Positions 34,973-43,827 of a stretch of DNA of 54,451 bases are shown one piece after another. Source of the stretch: Candidatus Symbiothrix sp. (lineage in GTDB: Bacteria; Bacteroidota; Bacteroidia; Bacteroidales; Azobacteroidaceae); contig JAISKT010000162.1 of assembly GCA_031261295.1 (NCBI GenBank), positions 1 through 54,451 on the forward strand, written 5' to 3'. Each line of letters opens with the position of its first letter. Position 1 is the stretch's first letter. Made by a program: the position numbers and the translations under genes. The notes beneath the pieces were generated by a model that was given only the letters and a program-made list of their open reading frames with translations, made no database searches and was not told the origin of the DNA.

Positions 34973-35497
34973 TTATTTTGAATATCCGAGTTTTGCCAAT
35001 ACTTCGTTGCTCACATCAATCTGCGGGGATGCAAAAATGATACTCATGGCCGAAGCCCTGTCCACAACTGCTGCATATCCCTTGGTGGTAGCAATTTCTT
35101 TTATAGCCGTATAAATCTCGTCCTGAATCGGTTTGATAAGGCTTTCCCTTTTTTTATACAACTCGCCGTCGGCGCCGAAATATTTGCGTTTCAATTCCTG
35201 GGCTTCCTGTTCTTTGGCTACAATATCCGCTTCCCGTTTGGTTTTCATTTCAGGAGAAAGAAAAACCAAATCCGCCTGGTAAGTCTTATACAGGTTTTGC
35301 GCTTCTTGTTGAACCGCTTCCACTTCTGTTTGCCATCTTTTAGAGATGGTGTTCAATTGTTCGTTCGCCATTTCGTAAGCCGGAATATTTTTCAAAATAT
35401 ATTCCATGTCGATCAAAGCGAATTTTTGCGCTTGCATATTTACCGCGCCCAATGCTCCTATTGCCAATAAAAGGCATACTACAACTATTTTTTTCAT
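34973..35497 (-). CDS. OmpH/Skp-family periplasmic chaperone (first copy)
   Basis: A 174-residue Skp/OmpH-type chaperone. The signal peptide is MKKIVVVCLLLAIGALGAV, followed by KFALIDMEYILKNIPAYEMA, typical of the mature N-terminus. A charged coiled coil spans about residues 45-130 with KYFGADGELYKKRESLIKPI. The C-terminal strands (YAAVVDRASAMSIIFASPQI) close the trimer core. It lies between bamA and the second skp gene on the same strand, so the two copies arose by duplication and probably work with BamA. The 58-base gap to the next gene has no clear hairpin. Confidence 0.92.
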   Translation of the reverse strand: MKKIVVVCLLLAIGALGAVNMQAQKFALIDMEYILKNIPAYEMANEQLNTISKRWQTEVEAVQQEAQNLYKTYQADLVFLSPEMKTKREADIVAKEQEAQELKRKYFGADGELYKKRESLIKPIQDEIYTAIKEIATTKGYAAVVDRASAMSIIFASPQIDVSNEVLAKLGYSK

Positions 35498-35512
35498 ATA
35501 ATTATTATTTTT

Positions 35513-35590
35513 ACCCCTAACCCCTAAAGGGGAACCGCTTTTGCATGATAATCATGCGTCAGTCAAGTCCCCTTTAGGGGATTTAGGGGT
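35513..35590. repeat. Nested inverted repeat between bamA and skp
   Basis: The arms ACCCCTAACCCCTAAAGGGG (from 35513) and the near-complement ending TTTAGGGGATTTAGGGGT (to 35590) differ by a short indel. Inside lies a second perfect stem, GCATGA/TCATGC (35543-35557). The CCCCTAAAGGGG core looks like an intergenic repeat. It is intercistronic and could form a transcript hairpin that lowers skp expression relative to bamA. Confidence 0.75.
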
Positions 35591-35592
35591 TA

Positions 35593-38229
35593 TTAAAACT
35601 CTTGTCCAAGAATAAAGTGGATTTGTGAACCGGAAACTTCTGCTCCCGGTGTAGGCCTGTCAAATCCATACGCCCAATCGATACCCATCAAACCAATCAT
35701 CGGCAAGAAAATACGGGCGCCGACTCCGGCCGAACGTTTCAAATCAAACGGGCTGAATGATTTGATATCCGACCACGCATTTCCTGCTTCTATAAATGCT
35801 AAACCATAAATAGTGGATGTTTGTTCAAGCATAAACGGATAACGCAGCTCCAATGCCAATCGGGTATAGGCATAACCGTCCTGATTAGGGGTTAGTGAGC
35901 CGGCTTCATATCCGCGGAGACCAATGGTTTCATTGGCATACATGGTCGAATAACCGGTCATTCCGTCACCACCCATGTAGAATGTTTCAAAAGGATTGTA
36001 CTTATGTGAATTATAAGTGCCTACAAAACCGTATTCGATGCGACTCATAATAACCGGCGTCCGTTTGACTTTTTCCCGGTTTGCCAGCGGAATAAATATT
36101 TTACTTTTGAATTTCCATTTATGATATTCGATCCATTTATACATTTGAGGATCGCTTAACGGCAATTTGGCATAATCTACGTTATCAAATAAAGAGTAGG
36201 GCGGGGTAGCATTGACCGACAACGAAAATGTCGAACCGACACGGGTATATAACGGATTATCAATGGAACTGCGTCCCAAAGTAAGCCCCAGGGTCAAACT
36301 GTTCGCTTTCCCGTTCTGTACGACAAAATACCGCCAGTTGTTCATCATATAGCGTTGGTACGCCAATTCACCCATCAGCGTGAAATAGTTGTCCGGCCAA
36401 TTCAACCGTTTACCGTAACTTGCCGACAATCCCAATATTTTCATGGACTTGTTTTCGTCGTAGGCATAACTGCCACTTGAACCATATCCGTAGCTGGAAC
36501 CGTAACCGTAACTGCCATAACCGCCGTAGTAACTGGATCCGTAAGGATACATGCTGCTATAAGATCGGGAGTCTATATCCGTCTGAATCATGTAGTAAGC
36601 GCCTAATGAAAAACTGTTCGGCCGTTTTCCGCCAAACCACGGATCCATAAAGGAAATGCTGTACGATTGATAATAACGGCCATTGGTTTGAGCGCTCACA
36701 GTCAGGGTTTGACCTTCCCCTTGAGGGATAATTCCCTTGTAAGTGCTTGGGTGAAGCAGGTTGTTGATCGAAAAATTGGAAAATTTAAAACTCAACCGCC
36801 CGATCACTCCGGTTTGTCCCCAGCCGGCGGAAAATTCCACCTGGTCGTTTGCTTTGGATGTCAGATTGTAACTGATATCTACCGTACCGGCTTCTTGATC
36901 GGGAATAGGTTGAATATCCATTGATTCCGGATCGAAATGCCCCATTTGGGCGATTTCCCGGGCCGAACGCATCAAAACTTCCTTACTGAATAACTGTCCC
37001 GGTTTGGTCACTAATTCCCGGCGGATAATATCTTCGTAAAGCCGGTCATTCCCATTGATAATGATGCGGTTAAGTGTTGCCTGTATCCCTTCCGTAACAC
37101 GTATTTCCACATCTACCGAATCATTTTCAATATACACTTCCACCGGATCCATGCCGGAAAAGATGTACCCGTTGTTGTAATAAACGTTGGCTACCGCATC
37201 TTCATCGGAAGAAAGCCGTTCGTTCAATTTCTTTTGATTATATACGTCACCTGGCGCCATGTCGAGTATAAAGCCTAAAACATCGGACGAATATAAGGTA
37301 TTTCCCACCCACTTGATGTCCCGGATATGATATTTATCTCCTTCATCCACATTCAGATAAATATCGACGTGTTTGTCATCTACAGGCACTACACTGTCGG
37401 AAACGATGTAAGCATCGCGGTATCCTTTTTCGTTGTATTTGAGAATCAGGTTATCCAAATCCTTTTCGTATTCTTCTTTCACGTATTTTTTGGTACTGAA
37501 AAGTTCCCTTATACTCAACAACGGCCTTTTTTTCAAGGAAAAACCTTCATTGGTTTTCTTCATGGCCTTTTTCAAGTCGTTATCCGAGAGTTTTTCATTT
37601 CCGGTAATGTAAATATTTTGGATTTTCGTCTTTTCGTTTTTATCTACATTAATATCCAGAATCACTTTTCCTTCGTTGGAAATATCGTCTTTTTGCTGGA
37701 TTTTTATGACCGCATTGCTAAATCCTTTTTCATCAAAATAATCTTTGATACGCTTCCGGGCGCGGTTGATCAGGTTGGGCGTTAGCTGGGAACCGCGCGC
37801 CATACCTATCTTGGCTTCCAAATCTTCCTTTTCGCCTTTCTTTATTCCGGAAAAATTGATGCTGGAAATAAGGGGATTGGGTTTTAAGGCAATTTCCAAC
37901 CAGACACTGTCGGCTGTTTGCTTGGTCGCCAATATTTTTGCATCGGAAAACAATCCGTGTTTCCAAAATGCTTTCAGGGATGCAGTGATTTCCTCTCCCG
38001 GAATACTTACTTTATCTCCCACCGAAAGGCCGGATATGCCGATCAATACATAGTCTTCGTATCCGTAACTCTCTACTCCCGATACTTTTATGTCTGCGAT
38101 GGTGTATTTCTTCGCATCATTCAAACTATAGGTAATGACGGGAGATGTGTCAGTTGTTTCCTGTGCGAATAATGGGAAGAATGAAAGAAATGAAGCAAAT
38201 GAAAAAAATGAAAATACTAATTTTCTCAT
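35593..38229 (-). CDS. bamA: Outer-membrane protein assembly factor BamA
   Basis: BamA inserts beta-barrel proteins into the outer membrane. The N-terminal half has POTRA domains (starting YTIADIKVSGVESYGYEDYV; later KIQNIYITGNEKLSDNDLKK and TLNRIIINGNDRLYEDIIRR). The C-terminal barrel contains GYEAGSLTPNQDGYAYTRLA and ends HFILGQEF with a terminal Phe, as required for recognition. A Tyr/Gly/Ser-rich loop (SSYYGGYGSYGYGSSYGYGS) is inserted in the barrel. The ORF track starts at 38307, but ATG 38227-38229 gives a normal signal peptide (MRKLVFSFFSFASFLSFFPL, cleaved after LFA). The 26 codons upstream are a MKEMK-type microsatellite, though their first ATG overlaps the uppS stop (ATGA) and could also be used. 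Confidence 0.93.
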   Translation of the reverse strand: MRKLVFSFFSFASFLSFFPLFAQETTDTSPVITYSLNDAKKYTIADIKVSGVESYGYEDYVLIGISGLSVGDKVSIPGEEITASLKAFWKHGLFSDAKILATKQTADSVWLEIALKPNPLISSINFSGIKKGEKEDLEAKIGMARGSQLTPNLINRARKRIKDYFDEKGFSNAVIKIQQKDDISNEGKVILDINVDKNEKTKIQNIYITGNEKLSDNDLKKAMKKTNEGFSLKKRPLLSIRELFSTKKYVKEEYEKDLDNLILKYNEKGYRDAYIVSDSVVPVDDKHVDIYLNVDEGDKYHIRDIKWVGNTLYSSDVLGFILDMAPGDVYNQKKLNERLSSDEDAVANVYYNNGYIFSGMDPVEVYIENDSVDVEIRVTEGIQATLNRIIINGNDRLYEDIIRRELVTKPGQLFSKEVLMRSAREIAQMGHFDPESMDIQPIPDQEAGTVDISYNLTSKANDQVEFSAGWGQTGVIGRLSFKFSNFSINNLLHPSTYKGIIPQGEGQTLTVSAQTNGRYYQSYSISFMDPWFGGKRPNSFSLGAYYMIQTDIDSRSYSSMYPYGSSYYGGYGSYGYGSSYGYGSSGSYAYDENKSMKILGLSASYGKRLNWPDNYFTLMGELAYQRYMMNNWRYFVVQNGKANSLTLGLTLGRSSIDNPLYTRVGSTFSLSVNATPPYSLFDNVDYAKLPLSDPQMYKWIEYHKWKFKSKIFIPLANREKVKRTPVIMSRIEYGFVGTYNSHKYNPFETFYMGGDGMTGYSTMYANETIGLRGYEAGSLTPNQDGYAYTRLALELRYPFMLEQTSTIYGLAFIEAGNAWSDIKSFSPFDLKRSAGVGARIFLPMIGLMGIDWAYGFDRPTPGAEVSGSQIHFILGQEF

Positions 38230-38264
38230 TGTACTCTCTTTCATTTTTTTCATTTGCTTCATTT
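38188..38264. repeat. 26-bp inverted repeat enclosing the bamA start codon
   Basis: AAATGAAGCAAATGAAAAAA plus six bases (38188-38213) and its exact complement (38239-38264) flank a 25-base loop that contains the bamA ATG (38227-38229). In bamA mRNA the 5' arm is the microsatellite-like leader and the 3' arm encodes part of the signal peptide. A further run of ATGAAAGAA-type units extends the leader to 38307. Confidence 0.85.
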
Positions 38265-38303
38265 TCTCCATTTCTTTCATTTCTTTCATCCTTTTCATTT
38301 CTT

Positions 38304-39047
38304 TCATTTATTCAATTTGATCTGTTCGCCGGTTTTACCGAATCGTCTTTCCCTTTTCTGAAAATCCAGAATCGCTTCGTAAAGGTTCTCTTCCCTAAAT
38401 TCGGGCCAATAAACAGAAGTAAAATAAAGTTCCGCATAAGCCAATTGCCATAAAAGGTAATTGCTGATGCGGTATTCGCCTCCCGTCCGGATCAATAAAT
38501 CCGGATCAGGAATATTTTGGGTGGAAAGATGCTTGGAAATCACTTCTTCGGTGATGTTTTCTATTTCCAAACTTCCTTCTTTTACTTTTCTTGCAATCGT
38601 TTTAGCGGCTTCGGTTATTTCCCAACGGGAAGAATAGCTGAGCGCCAACACCAAAGTCAATCCGGTATTGTGACTTGTTGTTTCGATACATTCGTTCAAA
38701 TTGTCTTTGGTGACTTGCGGCAAACGATGCACATCCCCGATTACCTGGAGACGCACATTATTCTTCATCAAATCCGGCGTTTCGCGTTGAATAGCAGTCA
38801 CCATCAACGCCATCAACGCATCTACTTCCTCTTGGGGACGATTCCAATTTTCGGTTGAAAAAGTATAGACCGTCAGGTACTTGATACCGATATCTCCTGC
38901 AGCTTCTACTACTTTACGAACCGAAACAACACCTTCCTGATGGCCCATATAACGATCCATGCCGTTCTGTTTCGCCCATCGCCCATTCCCGTCCATTATG
39001 ATGGCGATATGCCGGGGAAGCCGTGTTAAATCAATTTGTTCTTTCAT
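38304..39047 (-). CDS. uppS: Isoprenyl transferase (undecaprenyl diphosphate synthase)
   Basis: UppS condenses isopentenyl diphosphate with farnesyl diphosphate to build the C55 carrier for peptidoglycan and surface glycans. [20 protein letters not shown] contains the catalytic Asp and substrate loop. [20 protein letters not shown] and the late [20 protein letters not shown] plus [13 protein letters not shown] complete the conserved regions. The start [11 protein letters not shown] (39045-39047) overlaps the upstream stop as TGATG and fits the family better than the track's MYNKL. The bamA reading frame begins in an ATGA overlap at its end. Confidence 0.96.
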   Translation of the reverse strand: MKEQIDLTRLPRHIAIIMDGNGRWAKQNGMDRYMGHQEGVVSVRKVVEAAGDIGIKYLTVYTFSTENWNRPQEEVDALMALMVTAIQRETPDLMKNNVRLQVIGDVHRLPQVTKDNLNECIETTSHNTGLTLVLALSYSSRWEITEAAKTIARKVKEGSLEIENITEEVISKHLSTQNIPDPDLLIRTGGEYRISNYLLWQLAYAELYFTSVYWPEFREENLYEAILDFQKRERRFGKTGEQIKLNK

Positions 39048-39751
39048 CAGTTTGTTATACATCTTCCATCCCTGAGTCCAAATTCCCAGGTAATGGAAAA
39101 AAGTAAAGTATTATACCAATCTCTGTTTTTGAATAATCCGTTTTGAACATGATACGGATTATTCAAGTTAAATCCTTCGGAATCAGGTGCATCAAAACTG
39201 TCGTTAAACAATTTATGAACTGTATATTCCACACCCAGATTCAACCGGTTTCTTATCTTATATTTTACGCCCACTCCCAATGGAAAATTAATTCCGAAGA
39301 AAGTTTGGTTTTTCCCGGGAGCTACCGTCACTCCCAAACCGGCCAACATATAAGGAGAAATTTTACTTGTATTCAGATACGCAAATTTGTCGCTATACGG
39401 CAGGAAATTGAATTCCATTTGTCCGCCTAACTCAAAAAAACTGCGGCTGAAAGACGTTTGTGCATGGCCGGGAAATACATTTTCTACGTTTTTCGTATCA
39501 CCCGTCACTTTTCCCATGAATAAATCCGCTTTCAATGCCCAACGGAAATTCAGGTTGTTCCTGAATATCAGCCCGGCCGCCGGATTCCATCCCTTGAAAA
39601 GGGAATTTTCATTGGCATCCCCCATGTACATGGACATTCCCGCCATTCCTCCAATTTCGTACCTGTATTCTTGTGCAACCGCCGTTGCACCCCAACATGC
39701 AAGCATGCCGGCGATTAATACTACTTTTATATATTTTGAAACTGATTCCAT
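39047..39751 (-). CDS. DUF6089-like outer-membrane beta-barrel protein
   Basis: A protein of about 235 residues upstream of uppS, where Bacteroidales usually encode a DUF6089-type barrel. The start [20 protein letters not shown] (39749-39751) leads into a signal peptide ending ATAVAQ; the ORF track adds 27 unlikely residues. The mature part begins [20 protein letters not shown] and continues with alternating strands ([40 protein letters not shown]), the pattern of a small barrel. The function is unknown. It is the first gene of the bamA transcription unit; TAATTTTG at 39790-39797 on the minus strand is a possible -7 box. Confidence 0.75.
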   Translation of the reverse strand: MESVSKYIKVVLIAGMLACWGATAVAQEYRYEIGGMAGMSMYMGDANENSLFKGWNPAAGLIFRNNLNFRWALKADLFMGKVTGDTKNVENVFPGHAQTSFSRSFFELGGQMEFNFLPYSDKFAYLNTSKISPYMLAGLGVTVAPGKNQTFFGINFPLGVGVKYKIRNRLNLGVEYTVHKLFNDSFDAPDSEGFNLNNPYHVQNGLFKNRDWYNTLLFSITWEFGLRDGRCITN

Positions 39752-39826
39752 AAAAATACGATCCCTTAATGAAAACGCTAAAATCGCTTCAAAATTATAT
39801 TTATCCTTACTTTTGTCTCTTAAGTC

Positions 39827-39912
39827 CGTCATTTCGAGCGTAGCGAGAAATCTAAATTGTTCCGTAGGGCCTACGACTTAGCCTTAGATTTCTCGCTACG
39901 CTCGAAATGACG
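39827..39912. repeat. 29-bp inverted repeat (TTTCGAGCGTAGCGAGAAATCT type)
   Basis: Two perfect 29-base arms (39827-39855 and 39884-39912) carry the core TTTCGAGCGTAGCGAGAAA and its complement around a 28-base centre. This kind of sequence recurs between genes in many Bacteroidota genomes. It lies between the DUF6089-like gene and the DUF6242 gene. A T-run lies on its right side, so it may also terminate plus-strand transcripts. Confidence 0.85.
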
Positions 39913-39919
39913 ATTTTTT

Positions 39920-41308
39920 TCATTCTTTGAATGTATGAGAATTTAATACTCCTTTCCAAATATCCGTCAGAGGCGATTGATTTCGTCCGCCGGCTATATA
40001 AAAATATTTCCCATCCGTATCGACCACTACCGAAGCATCGTATCGTAAAATATAGTCTTCCGGAGCGTGTGTTTTTTCTCCCCGGGCTTTCCAGACAAGA
40101 CCACCGTCCATCGAATAATATATCTCGTTATTGTAATCTTCATTTTCCAGCAAACCGCCTAAAAACCAAATTTCATTGTTATACAAAAAAGCATTTCCGC
40201 CTTTAATGGCCGGAAGCGGATTTTGCGTATTGGACAGTTTTACCCAATACAGTCCGTTTTCTGTAGCCCAAACGTTTTGCAAATTACCGACAAGAGTGAT
40301 TTTATTTAAAACCAACGCCCGGTTATTGATAACCGAAAAAGTTGTATTCGGAAAATCGGCGGGCGTTTGCTCACCATAATTTAATGTTTTGACTTCATTT
40401 GTAATTGAAAGGATATCGGGAAAGAAGGCAAAGAGGTTAATCCCGTCCTTATTATTTACCACTAAAGACAGACCCGCTTTTTGAGCTGCACTTGGTTCTT
40501 CCAAATAACCTAAAATAGCAACCACAACATCCTCATTTTCCGTATTCGTATTTATTTTATTCCAGGAAGAGGCATCTGTAGAAACATATAATTCTCCCGT
40601 TGAAGTAAAAGCGAATAAAGCCTCTTTACTCGTTTGAATCCCGTTGATAACCAAAGTATTAGGAAGCCCGTTCAAATTATTGTCCGGTTCCCATTGCTCC
40701 ATATCTGTGGATTTATAGGAAGAAATTGTTCCGGCATCATTGACGAAAGTATAATAAGCCTCCTTAAATTTCACCGTTTTGTTATTCCCTGAACTGAGAA
40801 AATCCGCAGAAGTTACCTTCGCATATTGTACGGAATCGGGATCTACCTGATGAATATTTATTTTGAGTGTATATTCTTTTTTAATATTTATGTCGGAAGG
40901 AGCAAATACCGAAAATTGCAAACCACCCTGCAAAGCTTTGGAAATATCCAGCGAATCAGTTGTTTTTACCCAAACGGAATCTCCATTCACAAGAGTCAGC
41001 AGATTGGACATTCCCGAACCACTGGTGAACGTGATTTTCACTTTATTAATTTCCTGTTTTAAATGACGTAGCGTATCGGTTAAATAAGGTAGGGAATCGT
41101 GATTGTAAATTTCACCGGTGGTCTGGTCGATACTGAAAAGAGTTTTGGCCAGGATAGACACCGAATCGTGTGAAAGGAACAAAGAAGTAATTTGGGCGTC
41201 TGTAGAAACGATATATTCATCTTCATCACTTCCTCCCAAACAAGAAGCCAAGCCCGTTAAAAGTAACGAACTTAGCAGAATGTAAAAACCGGTTTTTAAA
41301 TGCACCAT
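39920..41308 (-). CDS. DUF6242-type lipoprotein
   Basis: A 462-residue exported lipoprotein. The signal sequence ends in the lipobox GLASC (Cys about 23) followed by LGGSDEDE, an acidic patch like the surface-export signal of Bacteroidota lipoproteins. The N-terminal third (IVSTDAQITSLFLSHDSVSI, KVKITFTSGSG) matches DUF6242 as I recall it. The C-terminal half has repeated short beta blocks (GLYWVKLSNTQNPL, EIWFLGGLLENEDYNNEIYY, YFYIAGGRNQSPLTDIWKG) that suggest a Kelch/BNR-like propeller. No catalytic residues are recognisable. It stands alone with a TACTTTTG -7 box. Confidence 0.75.
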   Translation of the reverse strand: MVHLKTGFYILLSSLLLTGLASCLGGSDEDEYIVSTDAQITSLFLSHDSVSILAKTLFSIDQTTGEIYNHDSLPYLTDTLRHLKQEINKVKITFTSGSGMSNLLTLVNGDSVWVKTTDSLDISKALQGGLQFSVFAPSDINIKKEYTLKINIHQVDPDSVQYAKVTSADFLSSGNNKTVKFKEAYYTFVNDAGTISSYKSTDMEQWEPDNNLNGLPNTLVINGIQTSKEALFAFTSTGELYVSTDASSWNKINTNTENEDVVVAILGYLEEPSAAQKAGLSLVVNNKDGINLFAFFPDILSITNEVKTLNYGEQTPADFPNTTFSVINNRALVLNKITLVGNLQNVWATENGLYWVKLSNTQNPLPAIKGGNAFLYNNEIWFLGGLLENEDYNNEIYYSMDGGLVWKARGEKTHAPEDYILRYDASVVVDTDGKYFYIAGGRNQSPLTDIWKGVLNSHTFKE

Positions 41309-41340
41309 ACTGTTTTATTTTAAAAAAAGCTTTTGCCATG

Positions 41341-41348
41341 CAAAAGTA
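41341..41348 (-). promoter_or_regulatory. -7 box for the DUF6242 gene
   Basis: TACTTTTG on the minus strand, 32 bases before the start codon. It overlaps a small perfect inverted repeat, CTTTTGC/GCAAAAG with a 3-base centre, which could be an operator or simply chance. Confidence 0.5.
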
Positions 41349-41396
41349 GAAACATTTTTGACTTAAATTGCTAACTTAATCAATATTTATATATTT

Positions 41397-42299
41397 TTAG
41401 TTCTTAAAGAGTAAAATCAAAGTTTTTTCACATTTTTGAACACTTTTCAACCGGCCGGAAATGACCGGCGCTTTTACTCCTTCTTTCAACTCCATCGCGC
41501 TCACTTCTATTTGCGCTTCATCCCACAAATTTTCTTTCAGAAAACTTTGCAAAAGGCTCGCGCCGCCTTCTACAATCAGCGATTGAATGCCTTGTGCATG
41601 TAATTCGCGCATCAACTCCGGAAGCGTTTTACGGCTGTCGGCTTTTATCTTCACCGGATCATTTCCATGCCAATAACGCACATTCAACAGCGGTTTATCC
41701 AATTCCTGCGTTCGGGAGCCTACCATAATCGCCGTTTCTTCCGCCCGCATCTTGTGAACTAATGTCCGGGTAAAGTCATTTGAAAACACTACCGGCTTTT
41801 GTCCGTCATTTATTTCCCGGATTTTATCGATGTATCCGTCGGAAGACTGCGCCCATTTCAAAATAATGTAAGGCCGTTTTTTGTTTACGAAAGTCAAAAA
41901 ACGTTTGTTGAGTTCCTCACATTCTTCTTTCAATACGTCCATTACCACTTCAATCCCGGCGTTTCTCAGCCTTTCGATTCCTTTTCCCGCCACTTGCGGA
42001 AACGGATCCGTTTGTCCGATAACTACGCGCGGAATCTGTTTTTCGATAATTAATTCCACACAAGGAGGCGTTTTCCCGTAATGAGCGCAAGGCTCAAGAT
42101 TCACATACAAAGTGGAATCTTTCAATAATTCGGGCTTGCGTACGGAATGAATGGCATTCACTTCCGCATGGGCCTCTCCCCATTTCCGGTGATAGCCTTC
42201 CCCGATTATTTTACCCTTGTGGACAATCACTGCGCCGACCATCGGATTAGGAGCAACGGAACCGATTCCTTTTTTTGCCAATTCCAGGCAGCGGCGCAT
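41397..42299 (-). CDS. ribD: Riboflavin biosynthesis deaminase/reductase
   Basis: RibD catalyses two steps of riboflavin synthesis: deamination of the pyrimidine ring, then reduction of the ribosyl side chain. The N-terminal deaminase has the zinc motif HAEVNAIHSV and VNLEPCAHYGKTPPCVELII. The C-terminal reductase has ILKWAQSSDGYIDK, TAIMVGSRTQELDKPLLNVR and LIVEGGASLLQSFLKENLWD. The ORF track runs back to 42467 through repeat-derived sequence (CNCSCMYCNVCC). ATG 42297-42299 gives MRRCLELAKKG, the family N-terminus, and is chosen; an in-frame GTG nine codons earlier is possible. It is divergent from prmC across a repeat. Confidence 0.95.
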   Translation of the reverse strand: MRRCLELAKKGIGSVAPNPMVGAVIVHKGKIIGEGYHRKWGEAHAEVNAIHSVRKPELLKDSTLYVNLEPCAHYGKTPPCVELIIEKQIPRVVIGQTDPFPQVAGKGIERLRNAGIEVVMDVLKEECEELNKRFLTFVNKKRPYIILKWAQSSDGYIDKIREINDGQKPVVFSNDFTRTLVHKMRAEETAIMVGSRTQELDKPLLNVRYWHGNDPVKIKADSRKTLPELMRELHAQGIQSLIVEGGASLLQSFLKENLWDEAQIEVSAMELKEGVKAPVISGRLKSVQKCEKTLILLFKN

Positions 42300-42304
42300 G
42301 TATT

Positions 42305-42381
42305 GGGTGCACGGTTCACGGTTCACGGTACATGGATCGTCCTCACTATTCGTGCACCGTGCACCTTTGCACCGTGTACCC
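42305..42381. repeat. Imperfect palindrome of CGGTTCACGGT-type units
   Basis: The gap between ribD and prmC holds GTGCACGGTTCACGGTTCAC on one side and a related complement (GTGCACCGTGCACCTTTGCA) on the other, forming an imperfect large palindrome. Direct copies of CGGTTCA and of GTGCACC are visible. It probably carries the 5' leader of ribD. Confidence 0.65.
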
Positions 42382-42389
42382 AAAATCAT

Positions 42390-42397
42390 TATCTTTG
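42390..42397 (+). promoter_or_regulatory. -7 box directly before prmC
   Basis: TATCTTTG at 42390-42397 matches TAnnTTTG and ends only 5 bases before the prmC ATG (42403). The mRNA would be leaderless or nearly so. Confidence 0.6.
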
Positions 42398-42402
42398 CAG
42401 TC

Positions 42403-43260
<858 letters not shown>

Positions 43261-43268
43261 AATTAGGT

Positions 43269-43293
43269 AACCTATTCTGTAGTTAGGTTTTTG
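43269..43293 (+). terminator. Possible prmC terminator
   Basis: AACCTA (43269-43274) and TAGGTT (43284-43289) flank a 9-base loop and are followed by TTTTG. The stem is short. It lies 8 bases after the prmC stop and before the REP array. Confidence 0.4.
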
Positions 43294-43310
43294 AGGGGCA
43301 AACATTCTCT

Positions 43311-43525
43311 GCAATGATGAAACCGCTCCGCGGTTTTGGGTAGATGGGGTGAGATTTTTTCTACAATAATGCAATCGCTCCGCGATTGGCGGTGGGCATT
43401 ATGGTTCATTTGTATCTGCAATGATGAAACCGCTCCGCGGTTTTGGGTAGCTGGGGATGAGATTTTTTCTACAATAATGCAATCGCTCCGCGATTGGCGG
43501 TGGACATTATGGTTCATTTGTATCT
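43311..43525 (+). repeat. 107/108-bp tandem duplication carrying REPs
   Basis: Unit 1 (43311-43417) and unit 2 (43418-43525) are nearly identical from GCAATGATGAAACCGCTCCG to TGTATCT, with about four differences including one inserted base. Each contains one AAACCGC-type and one CAATCGC-type REP hairpin. A third partial unit (ACAATAATGCAATCGCTCCG) follows. Confidence 0.9.
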
Positions 43526-43717
43526 ACAATAATGCAATCGCTCCGCGATTGGTGTTTTTTGGTCATCCCCATTGTCGGAGTAAATAATGTCAACGCCGGA
43601 GGCGTTGCATTATTGTAGTTATTAATCAATCTCATATCCCCTACAATCGCGGAGCGATTGCATTATTGTAGTAGCACAAAATAATACCACCTACCACCGT
43701 CAACCGCGGAGCGGTTG
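43320..43717. repeat. REP array upstream of the transposase (8 hairpins)
   Basis: Eight 17-base hairpins, each with two 7-base arms and a 3-base loop. Loop TCC: 43320-43336 and 43427-43443 (AAACCGC), 43372-43388, 43480-43496 and 43535-43551 (CAATCGC). Loop GGA (opposite orientation): 43591-43607 (CAACGCC), 43644-43660 (CAATCGC) and 43701-43717 (CAACCGC). Arms vary with compensating changes, so hairpin shape is conserved more than sequence. Bases TGCAAT or GATGAAA precede most copies. The array fills the roughly 500-base gap between prmC and the transposase. Confidence 0.9.
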
Positions 43718-43721
43718 CATA
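43673..43721. repeat. Left 49-bp inverted repeat of the RAYT unit
   Basis: This 49-base segment (AGCACAAAATAATACCACCT to GGTTGCATA) is the reverse complement of 44365-44413 with one mismatch. It contains one REP hairpin plus a shared GACGGTGGTAGGTGGTATTA flank. Together the two copies bracket the transposase gene. Confidence 0.9.
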
Positions 43722-43757
43722 ATTACAGAAATCAGAAAAAAAAACAAATCAATAATA

Positions 43758-43788
43758 TTGGAATTTAATCAAAATTATCTTATTTTTG
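43758..43788 (+). promoter_or_regulatory. Promoter of the RAYT gene
   Basis: TTGG (43758-43761), a 19-base spacer and TATTTTTG (43781-43788) fit the Bacteroidota consensus. The predicted leader before the ATG at 43828 is about 33 bases. The transposase is therefore likely to be expressed. Confidence 0.7.
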
Positions 43789-43827
43789 TACAATATTGTT
43801 TTTAATAATTATTTAATCTCCAGCATT

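Noticed and set aside
38230-38307. [11 protein letters not shown] extension as the true BamA N-terminus
   Set aside because: It would put 26 charged residues before the signal peptide. It is kept as an alternative because of its ATGA overlap with uppS, but the ATG at 38229 gives a normal signal sequence.
39752-39832. 27-residue N-terminal extension of the DUF6089-like protein
   Set aside because: It precedes a good signal peptide starting at 39751 and overlaps a possible -7 box.
42217-42402. N-terminal extension of prmC in the ORF track
   Set aside because: It runs through the ribD start and repeat sequence and precedes the -7 box; the family N-terminus begins at 42403.
43320-43717. Regularly spaced short palindromes that could look like a CRISPR array
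   Set aside because: Spacing and orientation vary, the repeats flip from TCC to GGA loops, spacers are themselves repeated, and no cas gene is near. They are REP elements.
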